64,000 bases of DNA. Origin: Bin5 sp965200685 (lineage in GTDB: Bacteria > Chloroflexota > Anaerolineae > Caldilineales > Caldilineaceae). The notes under the pieces were generated by a model. It was not told the origin of the DNA. It did no database searches and worked only from the letters and a program-made list of their open reading frames with translations. Made by a program: the position numbers and the translations under genes. The stretch spans positions 3,534,001 through 3,598,000 of the forward strand of contig OZ241379.1 in NCBI GenBank assembly GCA_965200685.1. The letters run 5' to 3'. Positions 25,760-32,863 of this stretch are shown here, one piece after another; the stretch's first letter is position 1; each line of letters opens with the position of its first letter.

Positions 25760-26037
25760 GCGGATGGCAGGTCGTCGTGGATATCCTTGGCTTCCCAGAT
25801 CCCATGTGTCAACTGGAAATCGTCGATCATGGCACCATCAACCACGATCCGCCTCTTGCCCGGCCGGGTGATGGCATATTCAGGCACTAGGGTCCACTGA
25901 CACTGTCGGCCGCAGTGTTCGAGGAGAGCTTGAAAGGCCGAACGCACTGCAGTTTCATGGGTGATGCCCAGGTGCTCAAATTGGACCAGGGCCGCGTAGT
26001 ATGCTCTGATGGGCTTATGAGTCGGTTTTAAGATCAT
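25597..26037 (-). CDS. Chimeric ORF: restriction-enzyme nuclease core joined to TnpB tail, copy 3
   Basis: 146 residues, first in transcription order. It begins MILKPTHKPIRAYY; the first eight codons have more base changes than the rest, because they overlap the last 23 bases of the upstream hydroxyacid dehydrogenase gene. It has no AAGGAG site, so expression would depend on coupling to the dehydrogenase. D67, E82 and K84 are kept. This is the left-over outer boundary of the array. Confidence 0.5.
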   Translation of the reverse strand: MILKPTHKPIRAYYAALVQFEHLGITHETAVRSAFQALLEHCGRQCQWTLVPEYAITRPGKRRIVVDGAMIDDFQLTHGIWEAKDIHDDLPSAKTCSWTGEVKNNLGGAKVMVGSDGQRMDRDINGARGIFLRALGDTPALQAVRC

Positions 26038-27094
26038 ACGAAGAAGCCTGCTTCCATTTCTCTGCCAATTTCCTGAGCTTCTCTTGGAACATCTCTGTCC
26101 CTAGCACCTCCTGATTGACGGGAAAAGGGGGCACTTCGCCCTGAAATACTGCCAGCAGGCTTTCACAGGCGATGGTTCCGTTCATCTCATAGAGATCATC
26201 GGTCCAGGCAAGAGCATGGGGAGAGAGGATGACATTATCTAGGTGGATGAGGGGATGATCCAAGGGCAGAGGCTCCGGCTCGACCACATCCAGGCCCGCG
26301 CCTGCGATAGCAGCGCTTTGTAGGGCTGCCACCAGATCTGCTTGGTTGATGATCGGCCCTCTGGCTGTGTTGATGAAATAGGCGGTTGGCTTCATCAGGG
26401 AAAACAGGGTGGCATCAATGAGGCCCTGGGTCTCATCGCTCAAGGGACAGTTGATGGTGACAAAATCCGACTCCTGGAAGACCGTCTTCAAATCCACCAG
26501 TTCCACATCCAGCGATGTGGCCCGCGCTGGGTCAAGGTATGGGTCGTAGGCGATGCGCCGGCCCAGATCGAACGGCCCCAGCAGCCGGAACATCTCGCTG
26601 CCGATGTTGCCCATGCCTACGGAGCCGACGGTCTTGCCTTGCATCCCCAGGCCGGACGTCTGCGCCTTCAGGTCCCAGCGGCCTATCCGCACGAGCCGAT
26701 CTTTGGCTGATAGTTTTTTCGCCAAAGCCAGCATCAGTGTGAGGATGGCCTCGGCCACTGGTTTGCGAACGGCATCTACAGCAATCGCCAACAGGACATG
26801 GTTTGCGGTCAACGCGGCTGTGTCAATGTGGTCATAGCCGACGCCCCAACGCGCGATACAGGCTACCTGGTCGCTGCCGCTGAAGCTGGTCGCGTCGTAG
26901 TGGCTGCTTAGCACAAGCACGCCATCGAAGTGGGCGATGGCAGCAGCTGGCACCGCTGTGTCCGCCGGAGAATCGTAGTACTCCCATGTCACATGGGGCA
27001 GAGGGTCAACCAGCCGGGCCAGAACCGGTTCGATTGTGCCCGGCGCGCCGGTCTGAAAATCGGATGAAACGCCGATACGGAAAAGCTGGGACAT
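26015..27094 (-). CDS. D-2-hydroxyacid dehydrogenase (C-terminal-binding-protein-like)
   Basis: A 359-residue NAD-dependent dehydrogenase. The nucleotide-binding motif is VGSVGMGNIGSEMFRL. Catalytic regions are INTARGPIINQADLVAAL, DVVEPEPLPLDHPL and SPHALAWTD. The C-terminal tail after GTEMFQEKLRKLAEKWKQA ends SSYDLKTDS, encoded by bases shared with the first copy of the duplicated restriction-enzyme 5' end, so the true ancestral C terminus may have been altered. It lies 27 bases downstream of the enolase-superfamily gene, an operon arrangement suggesting a shared hydroxyacid catabolic path. Confidence 0.87.
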   Translation of the reverse strand: MSQLFRIGVSSDFQTGAPGTIEPVLARLVDPLPHVTWEYYDSPADTAVPAAAIAHFDGVLVLSSHYDATSFSGSDQVACIARWGVGYDHIDTAALTANHVLLAIAVDAVRKPVAEAILTLMLALAKKLSAKDRLVRIGRWDLKAQTSGLGMQGKTVGSVGMGNIGSEMFRLLGPFDLGRRIAYDPYLDPARATSLDVELVDLKTVFQESDFVTINCPLSDETQGLIDATLFSLMKPTAYFINTARGPIINQADLVAALQSAAIAGAGLDVVEPEPLPLDHPLIHLDNVILSPHALAWTDDLYEMNGTIACESLLAVFQGEVPPFPVNQEVLGTEMFQEKLRKLAEKWKQASSYDLKTDS

Positions 27095-27121
27095 CGGAAA
27101 GCTCCTATGTATATCGCTGGC

Positions 27122-28261
27122 TTACACGAGATTGTCCTCGATGTACGCCCAATTGATATCTTGGCCGAGGCCCGGGTTCTGGGAGATGTGTACAAATCCC
27201 TCATCGTCCATGGGATCGTCCAACGTATTGAGCCAGGCCGGCGGCTGTTCGTAATCAATGAACGGATGCAACAATCCCCGTTCATAGTACTGGCCTGGTA
27301 TGCCCATCGCGCACAGGGCATGGAAATTGCCGACACCGCCGCCATGGACTTCCATACGCATGCCAAAGGATTCCGTTAAATGGGCCACCTTCATCAGCGG
27401 CGTGAGCCCGCCGAGATCCCCGACTCCCCCTCGCACTAGGTCGCAGGCTCCTGCTTTGATCCACTCGGCCCGGGTGTACATCTTGCCTTCTGCTGTCTCC
27501 GGCCCACAGATGGGCAGAGAGGTTTGTTCGCATAGCCAAACATAGGAGGACATACTGTGCTCATCCATTGGCTCTTCCATCCAATAGTAGTCCAGCTTTT
27601 CTAACTCTTTGGCCAAATACAGGGCCTCAAGCCGCGAGTAGTAGTGGTACGGGTCCAGCATCAGATGGGCATCCGCGCCGTAGACATCTCGTACCGCAGC
27701 ACAGGCCGCGATGTCCCGTTTGGGGTCTGGCGCGCCTTCATAGGGGGGCTGCCAGGTGTGGAGTTTGAAGGCAGGATAGCCCCGCTCTTTACACCACACG
27801 GCGAAATTGGCGTAATCTTCCGGCGAACCCAAGCCACCCTCACTGTCATCACCGCACATGGTGCTGGCATATGCCGGTACTTTGTCCCGGGTTGCGCCGA
27901 GCAGCTTGTGGACAGGCAGGTTCAAGGCCCGGCCTGTCAGGTCCCACAGGGCCAGATCGACCGCGTTCAGCACTCTGTCCGACATGGTCGCCAGGTTGAG
28001 CCGCTGGCGTTCCTTCAGATTTTGCCAGATCTTTTCTCGATAGAAGGGATCTTCGCCGCTGATATACGGCTTCACGAGATTGTCGATATACGCCTGCGGA
28101 GGACTACCGAAACAGTAGCCTTCCACGCCTTCATCAGTATGAATCGTCAGCAATGATTGAACCGCCTCATGGGCCGGCCCGGGATGTCCATGACCTTCTG
28201 AATCGCGGACGGTATGGGAGAGATAGCGAAAACGGCGCACGCTTACGTCTGTGATCTGCAT
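27122..28261 (-). CDS. Mandelate racemase/muconate lactonizing enzyme family protein
   Basis: An enolase-superfamily enzyme, probably a sugar-acid dehydratase. The N-terminal capping domain (DVSVRRFRYLSHTV onward) is followed by the barrel domain with metal ligands in LMLDPYHYY, YWMEEPMDE and ICGPETAEGK, and a likely base region near GMRMEVHGGGVGN. The start at 28261 has GGAG close upstream; an in-frame ATG at 28297 adds 12 residues. The length of 379 is normal. The product of such dehydratases would be a 2-keto-3-deoxy acid. Substrate unknown. Confidence 0.87.
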   Translation of the reverse strand: MQITDVSVRRFRYLSHTVRDSEGHGHPGPAHEAVQSLLTIHTDEGVEGYCFGSPPQAYIDNLVKPYISGEDPFYREKIWQNLKERQRLNLATMSDRVLNAVDLALWDLTGRALNLPVHKLLGATRDKVPAYASTMCGDDSEGGLGSPEDYANFAVWCKERGYPAFKLHTWQPPYEGAPDPKRDIAACAAVRDVYGADAHLMLDPYHYYSRLEALYLAKELEKLDYYWMEEPMDEHSMSSYVWLCEQTSLPICGPETAEGKMYTRAEWIKAGACDLVRGGVGDLGGLTPLMKVAHLTESFGMRMEVHGGGVGNFHALCAMGIPGQYYERGLLHPFIDYEQPPAWLNTLDDPMDDEGFVHISQNPGLGQDINWAYIEDNLV

Positions 28262-28301
28262 AGCGTTCTCCTGCAGGGGTGAAGGATGAAAAAACACCAG
28301 A

Positions 28302-28330
28302 AGTGTAGCACAGAGCGGGGTAAGGGAAAA
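28302..28330 (-). promoter_or_regulatory. Candidate extended -10 promoter of the racemase-family gene
   Basis: On the reverse strand, TGC followed by TACACT (28302-28307) forms an extended -10. The hexamer 17 bases upstream (TTTTCC) is weak. It lies about 40 bases before the ATG at 28261. Confidence 0.35.
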
Positions 28331-28342
28331 GAACTGTTTACG

Positions 28343-28382
28343 TTGACAATTTCGTTATCCTTTAGTACGCTACCCTAGCGTA
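28343..28382 (+). promoter_or_regulatory. Promoter with overlapping palindromic operator for the ASPIC/FG-GAP lipoprotein gene
   Basis: A consensus TTGACA (28343-28348) and TACGCT (28366-28371) are exactly 17 bases apart. The -10 box is part of a perfect inverted repeat TACGCTA-CCC-TAGCGTA (28366-28382), well placed for a repressor to block polymerase. The regulator is not identified. Confidence 0.6.
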
Positions 28383-28421
28383 ACGTACTGTTGAACCCTA
28401 GTGCTCAGTAGGAGTATAAAA

Positions 28422-30131
28422 TTGAAGATCGGATTCCTTTGTATTTTGACACTTCTTCTCGCGGGCTGTGATGTGACAGCGGACCTGCCGGGCGTTCCCG
28501 TCCCTTCATCAAACAGCACAACCATGCCAAGCTCCTCCACAGAGGAGCAACCGTCCGACCGCAATGGGATGGCGCTGGATGTAGCGTTCACACAGTTGAA
28601 CCCACGGCCTGCTGTCTGTGAAGATCGTTTCGTGGCCCACGACTTGGACCACATCACACTGACCGACGACGAAACCGTCCACCTGTTTGAAAGTAACGGG
28701 TCAGGGCTGGCGGTCAATGATCTTGATGGTGACGCTGACCTAGACATTGTATTGGGGAACCTAGCGGGCCCCAACAGCATTCTCTGGAACGAGGGAGGGC
28801 TGACCTTCGGCAAGCAAGAGCTTGGCCCTGGGCAGACTCGCTCGGTCAATATCGTGGATTTTGATGGTGACGGTCTGCAGGATATTGTGCTGGCTCGGCG
28901 CATGCAGAAGCCGCGCATTTGGCGCAATCAGGGGGGAAGCCAGCCGCCTGTGTTTGTGCAACTGGAAGGGTTGGGTGTGTGGGAAAAGGCCTACACGCAG
29001 GCCTGGGCCGACCTGGATGGGGACAAGGATTTGGATTGGGTGATCGCCTCCTACGATGCGGAATTGGCCAAAGACGACCCGAACCAACTCGGCCATGGCG
29101 GCGGCGTGAGCATTTATCAGAACCAACCAGATGCATGGGTTGGCACGAATCTGGCCGTCACAGCCCAGGCCTTGGCCTTGCTGCTTACAGACCTCAACCA
29201 AGACGGGCTGACAGATATTCTGGTTGGCAATGATTTCTACCTGCAGGACTTTGTCTGGCTGCAACAGGCAGACGGTAATTGGCAGGAGGCCACACCTTTC
29301 GCGGTCATGCCCATGAACACAATGAGCTTCGCAGCCGCGGACCTAGAAAATGATGGGGACCAGGAGGTTTTCGTGGGCGATATGAAACCCTATCGCAGCG
29401 ATGAAGAGACCCTGGCCGCTTGGGCACCAGTCATGGAACATATGGAGCCTGTGGAAGGGGATCCACAGGTGATGGAAAATGTCCTCAATGTGCGTGGCAA
29501 TGACGGCATGTTTGAGAACCAGTCGGGCCTACGAGGCGTGGACGCGACCGGCTGGAGCTGGTCAGCGCAGTTCGGTGATCTGGACAACGATGGCTTTCTT
29601 GATTTCTATATTGTCAACGGCATGCAGGCCGAGGAGCTGTTCGACCACCTGCCGAACGATGAGTTGGTTGAAGAGAATTTGGCCTATCGTAACGATGGCA
29701 CAGGCAATTTTGTTGAGAGTGCCCAATGGAACCTGAACAGTAAACGCGGCGGGCGAGGGATGGCCATGGCCGATTTGGACAACGATGGTGATCTTGATAT
29801 CGTTGTCAATAACCTACGTACCCCCTCACAGCTTTTTGAGAACCGTCTGTGTGGCGGGGATGGGCTGGCACTGGATCTTTTCTGGCCGGGCAGCGGCAAC
29901 AGCAGAGCCATCGGCGCGACAGTGGCCCTCCACACCAGCACCGGCACCTACTACCGGGAGGTACGGAGCGCAGGAGGCTATCTCTCCGGCGAACCGGCCC
30001 GGCTGCACTTTGGCGTCCCCACAGGCAGCCGCCTTGCGCGCCTGGAGATTCGTTGGCCGGATGGTGAAGTGATGACCCTCAGCGACAATGACCTGAAGAT
30101 CAATACGCTGCTTACCATTTCTCGTAGGTGA
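28422..30131 (+). CDS. Secreted lipoprotein with FG-GAP/VCBS repeats and ASPIC/UnbV domain
   Basis: About 569 residues. The signal peptide KIGFLCILTLLLAGC ends in a lipobox. Seven calcium-binding-type repeats with DxDxDG-like cores follow (for example DLDGDADLDIV, DFDGDGLQDIV, DLDNDGFLDFY, DLDNDGDLDIV), consistent with a beta-propeller. The last 100 residues are an ASPIC/UnbV domain (GATVALHTSTGTYYREV, HFGVPTGSRLARLEIRWPDG). I prefer the TTG start at 28422 because AGGAG lies 8 bases upstream; GTG 28401 would add seven residues. Such proteins are surface or secreted; the ligand is unknown. Confidence 0.88.
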   Translation: MKIGFLCILTLLLAGCDVTADLPGVPVPSSNSTTMPSSSTEEQPSDRNGMALDVAFTQLNPRPAVCEDRFVAHDLDHITLTDDETVHLFESNGSGLAVNDLDGDADLDIVLGNLAGPNSILWNEGGLTFGKQELGPGQTRSVNIVDFDGDGLQDIVLARRMQKPRIWRNQGGSQPPVFVQLEGLGVWEKAYTQAWADLDGDKDLDWVIASYDAELAKDDPNQLGHGGGVSIYQNQPDAWVGTNLAVTAQALALLLTDLNQDGLTDILVGNDFYLQDFVWLQQADGNWQEATPFAVMPMNTMSFAAADLENDGDQEVFVGDMKPYRSDEETLAAWAPVMEHMEPVEGDPQVMENVLNVRGNDGMFENQSGLRGVDATGWSWSAQFGDLDNDGFLDFYIVNGMQAEELFDHLPNDELVEENLAYRNDGTGNFVESAQWNLNSKRGGRGMAMADLDNDGDLDIVVNNLRTPSQLFENRLCGGDGLALDLFWPGSGNSRAIGATVALHTSTGTYYREVRSAGGYLSGEPARLHFGVPTGSRLARLEIRWPDGEVMTLSDNDLKINTLLTISRR

Positions 30132-30187
30132 GGGCTCTCATCCTGCTGCAGACAAGATGTTACAGCTAGGGGATGAACGGAGTGAAC

Positions 30188-30904
30188 ATGGACTTCTCTG
30201 CGATCAAGGCTCTCACTTTTGACATTTTTGGCACAGTTGTGGACTGGCGCAGTTCGATTATCCGTGAAGGCGAAGAGATCTGGGCTGCTAGGGGTGTGGC
30301 CGTGGATTGGGCAGAATTCGCGGATAGCTGGCGTGCTGGATATGAACCGGCCATGGGCCGGGTGCGTACTGGCGAGCTTCCTTGGCTGAATATTGATGCC
30401 CTCCACCGCATGATTCTTGATGAACTGCTGCTCCGTTACCAGATTACAGGGCTGAATATGGCGGAGATCGAGCAGCTCAACCGGGTCTGGCATCGGCTTA
30501 CCCCATGGCCGGACGTCGCCAGTGGGCTAGAGCGACTCCGGCAGCGAGCGGTCGTCGCTTCTCTCTCCAACGGCAACGTGGCCTTGCTGGTGAATATGGC
30601 CAGGCATGCTGGTCTGTGTTGGGACTGTGTGCTCTCTTCTGAGCTGGCCAGGCACTACAAGCCCGATCCCCAAGTCTACCGTACAGCCGCTACCCTGTTG
30701 GGTTTGGAACCTCACCAAGTGCTGATGGTCGCTGCCCACAACAACGACCTGCAGGGGGCCCAGGCAGTAGGCTTCAGGACAGCCTTTGTCCATCGGCCCC
30801 TAGAATACGGGCCCAAGCAGACCACAGACCTCATCCCCGATCCATCATGTGATCTGGTAGCCGAGGATTTCAATGATCTCGCAGATCAGTTCATGGAACT
30901 GTAA
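30188..30904 (+). CDS. HAD-superfamily hydrolase, haloacid dehalogenase type II-like
   Basis: A 238-residue HAD enzyme. The nucleophile motif is ALTFDIFGTVVDW, the second motif is VASLSNGN, the Lys region is LARHYKPDPQVYR and the acidic motif is VLMVAAHNNDLQGAQAVGFRTAFV. The last motif has HNND in place of the more usual HxxD pattern. This matches type II 2-haloacid dehalogenases, which displace halide from 2-haloacids, though many relatives act on phosphates. ATG 30188 has GGAG seven bases upstream; ATG 30173 is also in frame. It follows the lipoprotein gene on the same strand. Confidence 0.87.
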   Translation: MDFSAIKALTFDIFGTVVDWRSSIIREGEEIWAARGVAVDWAEFADSWRAGYEPAMGRVRTGELPWLNIDALHRMILDELLLRYQITGLNMAEIEQLNRVWHRLTPWPDVASGLERLRQRAVVASLSNGNVALLVNMARHAGLCWDCVLSSELARHYKPDPQVYRTAATLLGLEPHQVLMVAAHNNDLQGAQAVGFRTAFVHRPLEYGPKQTTDLIPDPSCDLVAEDFNDLADQFMEL

Positions 30905-30934
30905 GGGCTGCTGTTTGGTGGATTGGCCTAGGGG

Positions 30935-31828
30935 TCAGCTCTGCTGATGTCTGGGGTCAATGGCATCACGTAGGCCGTCGCCGATGAAGTTAATGCTCAA
31001 CACAGTGAGGAGAATCATCACAGCCGGGGGCACCCAGATCCATGGCCCATCTTGGAGCACATCTAGGCTGCGTGCTGTTTCCAGCATGTTTCCCCAACTT
31101 GGAGTGGGAAGTGGAATGCCGACACCGAGGAAGCTTAAGCCTGCTTCAAGGAGAATGGCCCCATTGACCGCGAAGGTAACAGAGGCAAGCAGAGGGGCGA
31201 TGACATTGGGCAGGATATGCGTGATGATAATGCGCTGGTTGTGCGTACCCAAGGCATGTGAAGCCAGCACAAATTGCTGCTCGCGCAACGAGAGAACCTG
31301 CCCTCGCACTAGGCGCGTAATGCCGGGCCAGCTAAAGATTCCGATCAAGAAAATCACACTGGCAATACTCTGCCCGATGTAGATGGCCGCAGTCAGAATG
31401 ATCACCACACGGGGAAACGTCATCACCACATCCGTAAAGCGCATGATCACCTGGTCGGTTATGCCCCGATAGTAGCCGGAAATTGAGCCTAGAATGATAC
31501 CGATGATTGTCGAAATGGTTGCGGCGGCAAATCCTACCGCGAGTGAGACACGGCCACCGTAGAGGGTACGACTCCAGATGTCTCGCCCGACCCGGTCTGT
31601 GCCGAAAAAATGAGCGGCACTGGGAGGCTGGAATTTATCCGGCAGGTTGAGGGCAGCGTAATCGTAGCGCGCAACCAAGGGCGCGAACAGGCTCACTAGG
31701 AGAATCATCGCAAACATCACCAGCCCGGCCGCGGCCAAAGGATGACGACGAAAGCGCCGCCAGGCCTGAGCAGTCGGAGATTGCGATTGCACTGTAATTT
31801 CAGGGTCCTGCGGTTTTTTCCTGATCAT
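30935..31828 (-). CDS. Oligopeptide/dipeptide-type ABC transporter permease (DppC-like)
   Basis: An inner-membrane permease of 297 residues. Family features: the N-terminal segment WRRFRRHPLAAAGLVMF, the periplasmic HFFGTDRVGRDIWSRTLYGGRVSL block typical of DppC/OppC, and the cytoplasmic EAA loop region EQQFVLASHALGTHNQRIIITHILPNV. It follows the DppB-like gene by 26 bases. No ATPase gene follows, so ATPases must be encoded elsewhere. Confidence 0.93.
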   Translation of the reverse strand: MIRKKPQDPEITVQSQSPTAQAWRRFRRHPLAAAGLVMFAMILLVSLFAPLVARYDYAALNLPDKFQPPSAAHFFGTDRVGRDIWSRTLYGGRVSLAVGFAAATISTIIGIILGSISGYYRGITDQVIMRFTDVVMTFPRVVIILTAAIYIGQSIASVIFLIGIFSWPGITRLVRGQVLSLREQQFVLASHALGTHNQRIIITHILPNVIAPLLASVTFAVNGAILLEAGLSFLGVGIPLPTPSWGNMLETARSLDVLQDGPWIWVPPAVMILLTVLSINFIGDGLRDAIDPRHQQS

Positions 31829-31854
31829 TGGCTGCTACTTTTTGACGATCTTGC

Positions 31855-32808
31855 TCATTCATAGCGGATCCGTGGATCGACGACAGCGTAGGCTAGGTCG
31901 GTGATGAGATTGGCTGTCAACACAACCAGGGCCGTGACCAACATAATCCCCATGACCATTGGATAATCCCGGGCAGCCACCGCATCAACGAGGAGTGCTC
32001 CCATGCCCGGCCAACTATAGATGGTTTCGGTAAAGAGAGCACCGGCCACTAGGGATGGCAGACTAAGCCCCACCACAGTCACTACAGGGAGTAGCGCATT
32101 GCGAAATACATGACGCCAAGTCACAGTCCTCGGGCGCAATCCCTTGGCCTTGGCTGTCCGCACATAATCCTCACCTCGTACCTCCAGCATGCTAAAGCGA
32201 GTATAGCGCATAAAGGTCGCCAGATTAAAGATGGCCAAGGTCCCCGCTGGCAACACCAGATGATAGAGTAGATCGAATAGAGATTCTGGCTTGCCAATGG
32301 TACGCATACCGCCGGAAGGGAACCAGCCTAACTGTACGGAGAAGATATACAGGCCAAAGATGCCGGCAACAAAGGCCGGCATTGAGATGCCGACGAATGA
32401 AAGGCCTGTGAATGTAAAGTCCCAGATCGAATATTGGCGTAGGCCGATGAAGATGCCGACCGTTACACCAACGCCAATGCCAATGGCCAGGGCCGTACCC
32501 ATGAGGAGGAAAGTACGCTGCAAGCGGACGACTAAGACCTCAGCTACGTCATCGCCATTCTTGAAACGGAAACCGAGATCGCCACGGACAACCTGCCCGA
32601 GCCATTTGACATAGCGCAGCGGCAATGGATCGTTGAGACCAAAACGCTCCCGTACAAAATCAAGATCCTCCTTTGTGATTCCGATCTCTTCGTTGACAAA
32701 GAAGTCAACTGGGTCGCCCGGTGCTAGGTTGATCAGCAGGAAGATCACAACTGTGACCAGAAAGAGAACCGGGATGTTGATCAGAACACGACGTAGGAAA
32801 TATTGCAT
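31855..32808 (-). CDS. Oligopeptide/dipeptide-type ABC transporter permease (DppB-like)
   Basis: 317 residues beginning MQYFLRRVLINIPVLFLVTVVIF, the classic DppB N terminus, followed by LAPGDPVDF. The EAA-loop region is EDYVRTAKAKGLRPRTVTWRHVFRNALLPVV. The start at 32808 matches the family; a later in-frame upstream ATG at 32847 would run into the intergenic hairpin. It forms one unit with the binding-protein gene upstream and the DppC-like gene downstream. Confidence 0.93.
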   Translation of the reverse strand: MQYFLRRVLINIPVLFLVTVVIFLLINLAPGDPVDFFVNEEIGITKEDLDFVRERFGLNDPLPLRYVKWLGQVVRGDLGFRFKNGDDVAEVLVVRLQRTFLLMGTALAIGIGVGVTVGIFIGLRQYSIWDFTFTGLSFVGISMPAFVAGIFGLYIFSVQLGWFPSGGMRTIGKPESLFDLLYHLVLPAGTLAIFNLATFMRYTRFSMLEVRGEDYVRTAKAKGLRPRTVTWRHVFRNALLPVVTVVGLSLPSLVAGALFTETIYSWPGMGALLVDAVAARDYPMVMGIMLVTALVVLTANLITDLAYAVVDPRIRYE

Positions 32809-32820
32809 GATGGAACTGCT

Positions 32821-32854
32821 GTGGCCTGTGAACTGCGGACTGGTCACAGGCCAC
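32821..32854. repeat. REP-like inverted repeat inside the ABC operon
   Basis: GTGGCCTGTG (32821-32830) and CACAGGCCAC (32845-32854) form a perfect 10-bp stem between the binding-protein stop and the DppB-like start. The same arms recur at 36919-36947 and within the large membrane-protein genes. In this position it could lower permease expression relative to the binding protein. Confidence 0.6.
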
Positions 32855-32863
32855 TGGTTTTGG

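Larger units (their letters stand above)
21953..26037 (-). repeat. Tandem array: four copies of the restriction-enzyme 5' end, three copies of the coiled-coil gene
   Basis: The block starting GCGGATGG recurs at 21953, 23179, 24513 and 25760, giving periods of 1226, 1334 and 1247 bases. In transcription order each full unit is a TnpB-derived tail, a 132-base spacer, a coiled-coil gene, a 32-base gap and the first 93 codons of the restriction enzyme. Only the unit at 19165-22230 continues into the full enzyme. Copies are nearly identical, so the duplication is recent or homogenised. Length differences come mainly from the coiled-coil repeats. Confidence 0.9.

Noticed and set aside
23016..26037. 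Complete IS605 insertion sequence
   Set aside because: Only the last 53 or so residues of TnpB are present in each copy. There is no TnpA, no TnpB N-terminal or central domain and no defined left end.
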